From positions 310,001 to 374,000 of the forward strand of contig NZ_FOWE01000006.1 in assembly GCF_900115395.1 (NCBI RefSeq): DNA of 64,000 bases, in the 5' to 3' direction. Below, piece by piece: positions 16,285-23,333 of this stretch (position 1 is the first letter of the stretch; the number at the start of each line of letters is the position of its first letter). The position numbers and the translations under genes are program-made. The DNA comes from Geodermatophilus obscurus (GTDB taxonomy: Bacteria; Actinomycetota; Actinomycetes; Mycobacteriales; Geodermatophilaceae). The notes below the pieces were generated by a model that saw only the letters and a program-made list of their open reading frames with translations, searched no databases and was not told the DNA's origin.

Positions 16285-16659
16285 TCAGCGGTTGCGGCGG
16301 CGGGCGCGCATCACCGCACCGGCCAGCGAGGCGATCAGCGCCCCCAGCACCGCGGCGATCAGCAGCGCCAGCACGAGGGGCGCGTCGACGTCGGTGAAGA
16401 CGAGGCTGATCTGCACGGTCTGCCCGTTGAACACGACGAACAGAACCAGGATGACCGTGACGGCGATCAGCAGGGCCAGCGCCAGTCCCATGCCGGCCGT
16501 GCGGCCGGCCGTGCGGGCGCGGGACGGCCGATCCGAGCGGGTGGTGGCCGGCGGCGTCGACGCCGGCGTGCCCGTCCCGTACGGAGGAGTGCCGGTCGCG
16601 AACGGGTCGGTGCCCGGCGCGGAGGGCCGGGGCTCGGCAGGCGTTCCGGGAGTGGTCAC
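16285..16659 (-). CDS. LapA-domain (DUF1049) membrane protein
   Basis: 124 residues: a disordered Pro/Thr/Gly-rich N-terminus of about 55, then two transmembrane helices (ALALLIAVTVILVLFVVF and LVLALLIAAVLGALIASLAG) separated by the short VFNGQTVQISLVF segment typical of LapA/DUF1049, and a basic tail MRARRRNR. Actinobacterial members are of unknown role. The second of two adjacent GTG codons is chosen because TAGTCC lies six bases before it (leaderless promoter); the first would add one residue. Confidence 0.8.
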   Translation of the reverse strand: MTTPGTPAEPRPSAPGTDPFATGTPPYGTGTPASTPPATTRSDRPSRARTAGRTAGMGLALALLIAVTVILVLFVVFNGQTVQISLVFTDVDAPLVLALLIAAVLGALIASLAGAVMRARRRNR

Positions 16660-16724
16660 CACAGAGGACTACCGCCCCGGCGGGACCTCAAACAGCGACC
16701 ACGCCGGGGACGGCACCGCGGGGT

Positions 16725-16910
16725 TCAGTCCCGGTGGGCCGCCGGCTCGGTCTCCGCGGGGGGCCAGGACGGGCCGGCGGCGCCGTCGGCCGGGCCGGTG
16801 GCCTCGGGGCCGTCGGAGTCCGGCGCCGGGGGGCCGGAGGTGCTGCTGCCCAGCGGACCGACGGACCGCGGGGACTCCGGCTCGGGCATCTTCTGCTCGC
16901 GGGTGCTCAC
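16725..16910 (-). CDS. Possible small low-complexity protein
   Basis: 61 codons, Pro/Ser/Glu/Gly-rich (MSTREQKMPEPESPRS...), no hydrophobic segment, weak ribosome site. It lies between the LapA-like gene and a 15-bp tandem repeat. It may be a real disordered protein or a chance frame in GC-rich DNA. Confidence 0.3.
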   Translation of the reverse strand: MSTREQKMPEPESPRSVGPLGSSTSGPPAPDSDGPEATGPADGAAGPSWPPAETEPAAHRD

Positions 16911-16940
16911 CGGTCCGAGTCTGCGGCCGCGGGGGTGCGG

Positions 16941-17025
16941 TGGCGACCGGGACCGTGGCGACCGGGACCGTGGCGACCGGGACCGTGGCGACCGGGACCG
17001 TGGCGACCGGGACCGTGGCGACCGG
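16941..17025. repeat. 15-bp tandem repeat, 5.7 copies
   Basis: The unit TGGCGACCGGGACCG is repeated perfectly five times plus ten bases. It starts just after the stop of the next minus-strand gene and is likely to vary in copy number between strains. It has no spacers, so it is not a CRISPR. Confidence 0.9.
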
Positions 17026-17031
17026 AGCCGC

Positions 17032-17457
17032 TCAGTCCGACAGGGCCGGCCCTGCCTCGTGCGCGTCGTGCCCGCGGGTCCGCTCGCGCTGCTTCATGCG
17101 GGCCTCGTAGACGTGCCGGTCGCCGTCGGCGAGCTCGGTGCGCGCCCGCTCGTCGAAGGACCGGAAGGTCGACCAGTACGAGGCGTCGTAGTCCTCGACG
17201 ATCTGGAAGGTCCACCGGTCGGCGATGACGTTGCGGCCCACGAGGTCGCGGTCGAGGTCGTCGGCCAGTTGCGTGTGCCCGGCCTTCCGGAACAGGTCGA
17301 CGGCGTCCTGCAGGAGCAGGTCGGCCTTGCCGGAGTGCTGGTGGAACCCGTAGAGCTGGCCGCGGGCCTGCTCGATCGTCTCGAGGGCCTCGGAGAGCTT
17401 GCCCAGCCCCTCCACGGTCGTGTCGTCGAGGTCGGGACGGCTGCGGTCGGCGGTCAC
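17032..17457 (-). CDS. Conserved actinobacterial protein of unknown function
   Basis: 141 residues, soluble, predicted helical: VEGLGKLSEALETIEQARGQLYGFHQHSGKADLLLQDAVDLF then LADDLDRDLVGRNVIADRWTFQIVEDYDASYW. The Tyr/Trp-rich WTFQIVEDYDASYWSTFR and the basic C-terminus MKQRERTRGHDAHEA recall a family widespread in actinobacteria without assigned function. The GTG start is chosen from where this conservation begins; an open frame continues upstream. The gene ends beside the 15-bp tandem repeat. Confidence 0.75.
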   Translation of the reverse strand: MTADRSRPDLDDTTVEGLGKLSEALETIEQARGQLYGFHQHSGKADLLLQDAVDLFRKAGHTQLADDLDRDLVGRNVIADRWTFQIVEDYDASYWSTFRSFDERARTELADGDRHVYEARMKQRERTRGHDAHEAGPALSD

Positions 17458-17553
17458 CGGCCCATCCTGCGGGCTGCCGCCCGCCCCTGCGCGGCGAGGG
17501 GCGGGCGGTCCGGTCCCGGGCACCGGAGCCCGGCGGCGGTGTCGGCGCCGGTG

Positions 17554-18195
17554 TCAGGCGCCGGCGGCGGAGCGGGCGACGGCGATGTCGACCAGCCGCT
17601 CGGCCAGGTCACGGCCGTGCGCGGCCGGGCCGTCGGGACCCAGCAGGCCGCCGGAGAGGTACATGCCGTCGATGATCAGGTGGACCTGGGCGGCCAGGTC
17701 CTCGCCGACACCCGGCGCGACCTGCTCGGCCAGCCGCTCCAGCCGCGCGTGCAGCTCGAACTTGTAGTCGGCGGCGGCGCTGCGGGCGGGGTGCTGCGGG
17801 TCGTCGTACTCGCTGCTGACGTTGGTGAACGGGCAGCCGCGGAACCCGGCGCGGGTGACCTCGGCCTCGACCGAGCCCACGACGGCGAGCAGTGCGGCGC
17901 GCGGGTCGGGCTCGATGCGGATGATGTCGTCGATGTGACCGAGCACGGTGGCGGCCCGGCGGGCGAGGTAGGCGCCGACGAGCTCGTCCTTGCTCTTGAA
18001 CAGCCGGTAGACGGTCATCTTGCCCAGGCCGGTCTCGCGGACGAGCTCGTCCATGCCCACGCTGCGCGAGCTGCGGGTGGAGAACAACCGCTCCGCGGTG
18101 TCCAGGACGATCGACTCCCGCTCCGCGCGGCTGCGGCGGACCGGGACCGGGGCGTCGGCGGCGGCGTCGGCGAGGGAGAGGGCGGGGGCGGTCAC
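17554..18195 (-). CDS. TetR-family transcriptional regulator
   Basis: 213 residues. The N-terminal TetR helix-turn-helix is at about 22-68 (AERESIVLDTAERLFSTRSSRSVGMDELVRETGLGKMTVYRLFKSKDEL). The ligand domain contains FRGCPFTNVSSEYDDPQHP, typical of a TetR_C subgroup. Neighbours give no clear target. It is a candidate for the factor that reads one of the palindromes in this window, but nothing links it to a particular site. Confidence 0.88.
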   Translation of the reverse strand: MTAPALSLADAAADAPVPVRRSRAERESIVLDTAERLFSTRSSRSVGMDELVRETGLGKMTVYRLFKSKDELVGAYLARRAATVLGHIDDIIRIEPDPRAALLAVVGSVEAEVTRAGFRGCPFTNVSSEYDDPQHPARSAAADYKFELHARLERLAEQVAPGVGEDLAAQVHLIIDGMYLSGGLLGPDGPAAHGRDLAERLVDIAVARSAAGA

Positions 18196-18349
18196 GACGG
18201 GGATGCTGCCGCCTCCCGTGACGGATCAGTTCGCGGCACGCCGGACGCCCGGCACGGGTGCGTCCTCCTGGGTGCGGAGAGGCGATCGCGCAGGTCGGGA
18301 CGGCGGGGGGAGGTGGGACCGCTGTGACGACACGCCGGCCGTGCGCGGC

Positions 18350-18413
18350 GCCGTCCCCGCGCGGGCGGCGTCCTCCCGCGGGTGCCGTCCCCGCGCGGGC
18401 GGCGTCCTCCCGC
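18350..18413. repeat. 30-bp direct repeat, two perfect copies
   Basis: A 30-bp GC-rich unit (18350-18379) is repeated exactly at 18384-18413 with a 4-bp spacer, in the 328-bp gap upstream of the TetR gene. A degenerate third unit leads into the hairpin and palindrome that follow. Confidence 0.85.
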
Positions 18414-18420
18414 ACCGCCG

Positions 18421-18482
18421 GGCGTCCTCCCTCACGGCGCACGGTGAGGGGGGACGCCCGGCGATCAGGTCACCTGATCGCC
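18421..18482. repeat. Hairpin plus GATCAGGTCACCTGATC palindrome (dispersed element, copy 1)
   Basis: GGCGTCCTCCCTCAC (18421-18435) pairs with 18444-18458 with one mismatch around an 8-nt loop. It is followed at once by the extended palindrome GGC-GATCAGGTCACCTGATC-GCC (18460-18482). The same hairpin-plus-palindrome design recurs at 39109, 40362 and 53537. This is a solo copy with no associated gene. Confidence 0.8.
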
Positions 18483-18523
18483 GAGTGCCCCGTGACCCCG
18501 GGCGGACCGGTCCGTCCCGCCGG

Positions 18524-18682
18524 TCAGGTGCTGGGGGTGTCGGCCGCGTCCCCGCCGCCGACGTCCTGGCCCTCGGCGGGGTCCTCGGCTCGGGGGGTGC
18601 GGCCGTCGTCGTCGGCCTGCTCGCCGGAGGGGTCACCCTCCGCGCGCTCGGGCGATCGCGGCGGCCGTTCGGGCTCGGTCAC
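18524..18682 (-). CDS. Small acidic hypothetical protein
   Basis: 52 residues, VTEPERPPRSPERAEGDPSG..., very acidic and hydrophilic, probably disordered. The GTG start has a GAGGAGGAC ribosome site at proper spacing, which supports translation. It precedes the solo copy of the dispersed palindrome element. Function unknown. Confidence 0.55.
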   Translation of the reverse strand: MTEPERPPRSPERAEGDPSGEQADDDGRTPRAEDPAEGQDVGGGDAADTPST

Positions 18683-18790
18683 GGCGTCCTCCTCGGGTCT
18701 CGGGACTCGGTCGCGGCTGCCTTGCCCAGCCCGGGCCACCGCCGAACCCACCGGCCGACCGCCACGGTCCGGCGGGCACGGCCGGCGCGG

Positions 18791-19717
18791 TCAGCCGACC
18801 GGGACGGCCGCCGGCACCCGGGGCAGCACCTCGTGGACGGCGGCCGCGTCGGGGAGCGCGCCGCGGGCGCCCGGCCCGGTGGTGGACAGGGCCGCGGCCG
18901 CCACTGCCTCGCGGACCGCGTCGGCCGGCCCGGCGCCCCGGGCCAGCGCGGTGCCCAGCGCCCCGGTGAAGCAGTCCCCGGCCCCGGTGGTGTCGACGGC
19001 CTGCACCGGAGGGGGTGCCTGCAGCACGGCCGGCCCGTCGGCGGGCACCACCAGGGCCCCCTGCGCGCCGAGGGTCACCACGACGGTGGGCACGCCCAGC
19101 GTGCGGGCCAGCGCGGCCAGCTCCGCCGGGGTGCGCGCCCCGGCGCCGGCGCCGGCCAGCTGCACCAGCTCGTGCTCGTTGGGCACCAGCACCGCCACCC
19201 GCGCCAGCAGCTCCGGGGGCAGCGGCCGCGGCGGGGCGGGGGTGAGCACGACCGTCCCCGACGCGGTGTCGGCGGCGGCCCGCACCGTCTCCAGCGGCAC
19301 CTCGAGCTGCAGCAGGACGACGGCGGCGCGCCGCACGGCGGGCACGTCGACGTCGGCCGGCGCCAGCGCGGCGTTGGCCCCCGGCACGACGACGATGAGG
19401 TTCTCCCCGCTGCCGTCCTCCACCGGGATCGTGGCCGAGCCGGTCGGTGTGCCCGGGGTGCGCCGCACGCCGGCGGTGTCCACGCCGGCGCCGGCCAGCG
19501 CCTCGAGCTGACGCCCGCCGGCCGGGTCGTCGCCCACCCGGCCGACCATGACCACACCCGCGCCGGACAGCAGGCCGGCGGCCGCGGCCTGGTTGGCCCC
19601 CTTCCCGCCGGGTGCGAGGACGGCGTCGCGGCCCACCACGGTCTCCCCGCGGCCGGGCAGCCGGTCGACGGCGACCAGCACGTCCTCGTTCAGGCTGCCG
19701 ACGACGGTGACGGACAC
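18791..19717 (-). CDS. rbsK: Ribokinase
   Basis: 308-residue PfkB-family kinase, expected to phosphorylate D-ribose at O5 with ATP. It has the ribokinase-type N-terminus VVGSLNEDVLVAVDRLPGRGETV, signature 1 APGGKGANQAAAAG, substrate-contact GSATIPVEDGSGENLIVVVPGAN and signature 2 DTTGAGDCFTGALG with the catalytic Asp. No ribose transporter or repressor is adjacent, so it acts as a stand-alone gene here. Other PfkB nucleoside kinases are less likely given GANAALAPADV and the overall layout. Confidence 0.9.
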   Translation of the reverse strand: MSVTVVGSLNEDVLVAVDRLPGRGETVVGRDAVLAPGGKGANQAAAAGLLSGAGVVMVGRVGDDPAGGRQLEALAGAGVDTAGVRRTPGTPTGSATIPVEDGSGENLIVVVPGANAALAPADVDVPAVRRAAVVLLQLEVPLETVRAAADTASGTVVLTPAPPRPLPPELLARVAVLVPNEHELVQLAGAGAGARTPAELAALARTLGVPTVVVTLGAQGALVVPADGPAVLQAPPPVQAVDTTGAGDCFTGALGTALARGAGPADAVREAVAAAALSTTGPGARGALPDAAAVHEVLPRVPAAVPVG

Positions 19718-19748
19718 GGGTGACCTCCGGGGGGCGACGCAGGGCGCC

Positions 19749-20318
19749 TCATCCTCCGGCCCCGTCCCCGCGCCCGGACGGGTCGGGGTCCCCGGAGGCC
19801 GACGCGCGCCGGGCCCACACCGGGAGCGCGTACCAGGTCACCGCCGCCACGAGCAGCACCACGGCGGCCGCCACGATGCCCGGCCCCCGCCCCAGGACGA
19901 CGTCGAGGACGAGCAGCACGCCGCTGGTGATCGCCAGCACCAGCAGTGCCAGGCCGGCACGCAGCATCCGGTCGCCGACCACGATGAGCGCGGACTTCAG
20001 CCGCCGCCGGAACACCAGCCGGTGGAAGGAGACGGGCGCGATGAGCAGCACCGTGGCCAGCGCCGTGGCCAGCAGGGTGACGGTGTAGACGGCCCGCGCG
20101 AAGTCGTCGAGGTCGGCGAAGCGCTGCGTGAAGGCCAGGCCGAGCAGGAACGCGAACAGGACCTGGACGCCGGTGATGGCCACCCGCAGCTCCTGCAGGA
20201 GCTCGGCGAGGTTGCGGTCGAGCAGCTGGTCGACGCTCTCGCCGCGCGCCTCGGCGCTGCGGACGGCGGAGTCCGGGACCGACGGGCCGCGCCGCCCACC
20301 CGTGCCGGTGCCCGTCAT
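19749..20318 (-). CDS. DUF6328 family membrane protein
   Basis: 189 residues. A hydrophilic N-terminus leads to ESVDQLLDRNLAELLQELRVAITGVQVLFAFLLGLAFTQRFADL, the DUF6328 signature, and four transmembrane helices follow (about 48-66, 79-97, 118-137, 146-165). Family members are small actinobacterial membrane proteins with no known role. It lies 31 bases upstream of, and on the same strand as, ribokinase; a functional link is doubtful. Confidence 0.82.
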   Translation of the reverse strand: MTGTGTGGRRGPSVPDSAVRSAEARGESVDQLLDRNLAELLQELRVAITGVQVLFAFLLGLAFTQRFADLDDFARAVYTVTLLATALATVLLIAPVSFHRLVFRRRLKSALIVVGDRMLRAGLALLVLAITSGVLLVLDVVLGRGPGIVAAAVVLLVAAVTWYALPVWARRASASGDPDPSGRGDGAGG

Positions 20319-20407
20319 GCCCGCCCGGTACCCCCCGCCGGCCGCGCCACCCGTTTCCCGAGGTCGGCGCCGAGGTACCCGGCGGAGCAGCCGACCGAGG
20401 AGGAGCC

Positions 20408-20761
20408 GTGGCCAGCGACGACACCGACGACCGTGACACCGTCCGCAGGGAGTTCGACGAGGCGGTCAACATGAGCGCCTCCGAGCTGGAGGAGTGGCTG
20501 GGCACCGACGAGTCGCAGTCGGTGGGGCAGAAGAGCGGCGGGTCGGGGGAGTCGACCGGGCACGAGTCCGGCCGCCGCATCGTCGAGCTCCTGCACGCCG
20601 GGAAGGGCGACCTCACCGACGACGACTACGCGCACATGAGGAAGGTCACCGGCTACGTGAAGCGGCACCTCGCCCAGGAGCCGGCCAAGGAGGACGTCGG
20701 GACCTCCCGGTGGCGCTACTCGCTCATGAACTGGGGCCACGACCCGCTGAAGAAGAAGTAG
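20408..20761 (+). CDS. DUF3140 domain protein
   Basis: 117 residues, soluble and charged. RREFDEAVNMSASELEEWLGTDESQSVGQK and GRRIVELLHAGKGDLTDDDYAHMRKVTGYVKRHLAQEP...SRWRYSLMNWGHDPLKK are the hallmarks of DUF3140, a helical family some of whose members were described as DNA-binding-like. The GTG start has GAGGAGGAG upstream. Ten bases separate it from the following methyltransferase gene. Confidence 0.85.
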   Translation: MASDDTDDRDTVRREFDEAVNMSASELEEWLGTDESQSVGQKSGGSGESTGHESGRRIVELLHAGKGDLTDDDYAHMRKVTGYVKRHLAQEPAKEDVGTSRWRYSLMNWGHDPLKKK

Positions 20762-20771
20762 CCGCGCCGGC

Positions 20772-21533
20772 GTGCGGATCGACGACCCCCGACGCAACGA
20801 CCTGGCGCAGTACGACGGGCTGACCGACGAGTGGTGGCAGGCCTCCGGGGGCTTCGCCATGCTGCACTGGCTGGCCGCCTACCGGGCCGGGCACATCCCG
20901 CCGGCCGCGGGGCCCGGAGCCGTCCTCGTCGACCTCGCCTGCGGCGGCGGACTCATGGCCCCCCACGCCGCCCGGCTGGGCTACCGGCACGTCGGGGTGG
21001 ACCTGACCGCGTCCGGGCTGGACGTCGCCGCCCGGCACGGGGTCCTCGCGGTGCGCGCCTCGGTGCTCGCCGTCCCGCTGCGCGACGGGTGCGCCGACGT
21101 CGTCGTCGCGGGGGAGATCCTCGAGCACGTCGAGGACGACGTCGCGGTGCTGGCCGAGGCCGCCCGGCTGCTGCGCCCGGGCGGGACGCTGGTCGTCGAC
21201 GCGATCGCGGCCACCCGGCTGGCGGAGGTGGTCGCCGTCCGCATCGCCGAGCGCGTCCCCGGCGGGCCGCCGCCGGGCATCCACGACCCCCGGCTCTTCG
21301 TCGACCGGCGGCGGCTGCTGGCCGCGGCCGACCGGCTCGGACTCGACCTCCGGCTCGTCGGGCTGCGGCCCTCGGTGCGCGACGTCCTCGCCTGGCGCCG
21401 CGGCCGCCGCGACGTCGTCCGGATGCGGGAGCTGCCCACGACGGCCGTCCTGTTCGCCGGCCACGGCCGCAAGCGCGATCCCGCACCCCCGCCGGGGGAG
21501 CGCACGATCGGGCCCGCACGTACGGTCGGGTGA
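20772..21533 (+). CDS. SAM-dependent methyltransferase (UbiG-like)
   Basis: 253-residue class I methyltransferase. Motif I is VLVDLACGGGLMAPHAARLGY, followed by GVDLTASGLDVA, then the acceptor-side VVVAGEILEHVEDD and LRPGGTLVVDAI. The N-terminal NDLAQYDGLTDEWWQASGGFAMLHWLAAYRAG resembles UbiG/Coq3-type O-methyltransferases acting on phenolic rings. It is followed by a type III polyketide synthase gene, so it may methylate that product; this is inferred from position only. Confidence 0.85.
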   Translation: MRIDDPRRNDLAQYDGLTDEWWQASGGFAMLHWLAAYRAGHIPPAAGPGAVLVDLACGGGLMAPHAARLGYRHVGVDLTASGLDVAARHGVLAVRASVLAVPLRDGCADVVVAGEILEHVEDDVAVLAEAARLLRPGGTLVVDAIAATRLAEVVAVRIAERVPGGPPPGIHDPRLFVDRRRLLAAADRLGLDLRLVGLRPSVRDVLAWRRGRRDVVRMRELPTTAVLFAGHGRKRDPAPPPGERTIGPARTVG

Positions 21534-21580
21534 TGACCCCGCACGTGAGCAGCACGTTCCTCCCGGGGCCGCGCGGATGA
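21533..21580 (+). other. 15-codon linker ORF between methyltransferase and polyketide synthase genes
   Basis: An ATG overlapping the methyltransferase stop (TGATG) opens a frame of 15 codons whose TGA overlaps the polyketide synthase ATG (ATGA). The chain of stop-start overlaps would let ribosomes pass from one gene to the next. It may serve coupling only; no product is claimed. Confidence 0.4.
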
Positions 21581-22605
21581 GCGCCGCGGTGCTGACCGGG
21601 GCCGGTCAGGCCCTGCCCGCGACCCTCGACCAGGACGCCGCCTGGGACGGCTTCTTCGCCCGCCACTACGAGGGCGTGCGCGCCGCGCGCCGCATCTGGT
21701 CCTCGGCCGGCGTGCGCACCCGGCACGCGGTGGCCAACCCGATCGACGAGGACCTCAGCGCGTGGGGCACCGGGGCGCGCATGGCCCGCTACGTCCAGGA
21801 GGCCCTGCCGCTGGGCAAGCAGGCGGTCGCGGGCGCCCTCGACGCCGCGGGCCTGGCGCCAGGTGACGTCGGCCTGTTCGCCGTCGCCACCTGCACCGGC
21901 TACGCCACGCCGGGTCTGGACATCCGGCTGGCCAGCGACCTCGGCATGCCCGCCGGGCTGCAGCGGCTGCTCGTCGGTCACATGGGCTGCTACGCGGCGA
22001 TCCCCGGCCTGGCGGCGGTGGGCGACTTCGTCACCGCGCGCTCCCGGCCCGCGGTGCTGCTGTGCTGCGAGCTGACCAGCCTGCACGTGCAGCCGGCCCA
22101 GCGGGACCTCGACCAGGTGGTCGCGCACGCCCTGTTCTCCGACGCCGCGGCGGCCGTCGTCGTCGAGCCGGGGGCCGGCCGCGGGCGGCGGCTGGCCGGC
22201 GTCGTGGCCCGGACCGACCCGTCGACCGCCGACCACATGACCTGGGACGTCACCGACCTCGGCTTCCGCATGGGGCTGTCCCCGCGGGTGCCCGAGGTGC
22301 TGTCCCGGCACGTCGGGGACGTGGTGGCCGAGCTGCTCGACGGCGCCGGGCTGCGGGCGGAGGACGTCGCCGGCTGGGCCGTGCACCCCGGCGGCCCGCG
22401 CATCCTCGACGTCGTCCGCGACGAGCTCGGCCTGGCCGAGGAGCAGATCGGCGCCTCCCGCCGGGTGCTCGCCGAGCACGGCAACTGCTCCTCGGCCACC
22501 GTGCTGCTGGTGCTGCAGGAACTGGCCGACGTCGACGGGCCGGTGGTCGCCATGGCCTTCGGTCCGGGACTGACCCTGTACGCAGCGTTACTGATGCCTG
22601 CCTGA
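21577..22605 (+). CDS. Type III polyketide synthase (chalcone/stilbene synthase family)
   Basis: 342 residues. The catalytic triad is readable: Cys138 in VGHMGCYAAIPGL, His270 in GWAVHPGGPRILD and Asn303 in EHGNCSSATVLLVL. The Cys segment GHMGCYAA and CTGYATPGLDIRL are family-typical. It would condense malonyl-CoA units onto an acyl starter to give a pyrone or resorcinol. With the adjacent UbiG-like methyltransferase it forms a minimal two-gene phenolic-lipid or quinone-type locus; no cyclase, UbiA or oxidase is nearby, so the product cannot be named. Confidence 0.92.
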   Translation: MSAAVLTGAGQALPATLDQDAAWDGFFARHYEGVRAARRIWSSAGVRTRHAVANPIDEDLSAWGTGARMARYVQEALPLGKQAVAGALDAAGLAPGDVGLFAVATCTGYATPGLDIRLASDLGMPAGLQRLLVGHMGCYAAIPGLAAVGDFVTARSRPAVLLCCELTSLHVQPAQRDLDQVVAHALFSDAAAAVVVEPGAGRGRRLAGVVARTDPSTADHMTWDVTDLGFRMGLSPRVPEVLSRHVGDVVAELLDGAGLRAEDVAGWAVHPGGPRILDVVRDELGLAEEQIGASRRVLAEHGNCSSATVLLVLQELADVDGPVVAMAFGPGLTLYAALLMPA

Positions 22606-22673
22606 CAAGCATAGAGGCCCTCGCGGGCGCTACCCTCTGTGACCGCCGACACGGTCGGAGGAGGGAGGCAGCC

Positions 22674-23315
22674 GTGGCCGGGCACACACGCCCCATCCGG
22701 GTCTTCCTCGTCGACGACCACGAGGTGGTCCGCCGCGGCGTCGCCGAGCTGCTCGAGGACGACCCGGGGCTGGTGGTGGTGGGGGAGGCCGGCACCGCCG
22801 CGGAGGCACTGGCGCGGGGGCCGGCCGTGCGCCCCGACGTCGCGATCGTGGACATGCGGCTGCCCGACGGCGACGGGGCCGCGGTCGTCCGGGCGCTGCG
22901 CGAGCGCGTCCCCGGCTGCTCCTGCCTGGTCCTGTCCAGCTACGCCGACGAGGAGGCGGTGGCCGCGGCGCTGGCCGCCGGCGCCGCCGGCTACCTGGTC
23001 AAGCAGGTGCGCGGCGCCGACCTCGTCTCGGCGGTGCACACCGTCGCCGCGGGCGGCACCCTGACCGGCACCCCGGGCCGGGTCTCCCGGCCGGGGGCCG
23101 ACCGGCGGCTGGCCGGCCTGACCGAGCAGGAGCGCACGGTGCTCGCGCTGATCGGCGAGGGGCTGACCAACCGGCAGATCGGCGCCCGGATGGGCCTGGC
23201 CGAGAAGACGGTCAAGAACTACACCAGCCACCTGCTGGCCAAGCTCGGCCTCGAGCGGCGGACCCAGGCCGCGATCCTCGCCACCGAGCTGCGCGGACGG
23301 CGTCCGGGGGCCTGA
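22674..23315 (+). CDS. Response regulator, DevR/DosR-like (NarL family)
   Basis: 213 residues. The receiver domain has VDDHEVVRRGVAELL, phospho-accepting Asp60 in VAIVDMRLPDGDG, and Lys in GYLVKQV. The LuxR helix-turn-helix reads LTEQERTVLALIGEGLTNRQIGARMGLAEKTVKNYTSHLLAKLGLERRTQAA, the DevR/DosR pattern. The GTG is preceded by GGAGGAGGGAGG. It is convergent with a DevS-like kinase that shares its operon with a universal stress protein, the set found in actinobacterial hypoxia/NO response systems. Confidence 0.92.
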   Translation: MAGHTRPIRVFLVDDHEVVRRGVAELLEDDPGLVVVGEAGTAAEALARGPAVRPDVAIVDMRLPDGDGAAVVRALRERVPGCSCLVLSSYADEEAVAAALAAGAAGYLVKQVRGADLVSAVHTVAAGGTLTGTPGRVSRPGADRRLAGLTEQERTVLALIGEGLTNRQIGARMGLAEKTVKNYTSHLLAKLGLERRTQAAILATELRGRRPGA

Positions 23316-23333
23316 CGGGCGAGCCCGCCGCGG

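Noticed and set aside
16941-17025. Possible CRISPR array
   Set aside because: The 15-bp units are contiguous with no spacers and no cas genes are present. The 21-bp array at 28035-28117 fails in the same way.
18196-18523. A gene in the gap upstream of the TetR regulator
   Set aside because: The open frames there consist of translated 30-bp repeats and the palindrome element, with no plausible start signal.
21577-22605. Naming the polyketide synthase product (alkylresorcinol, flaviolin or tetrahydroxynaphthalene)
   Set aside because: The neighbours do not distinguish these and residues that set chain length cannot be judged without an alignment.
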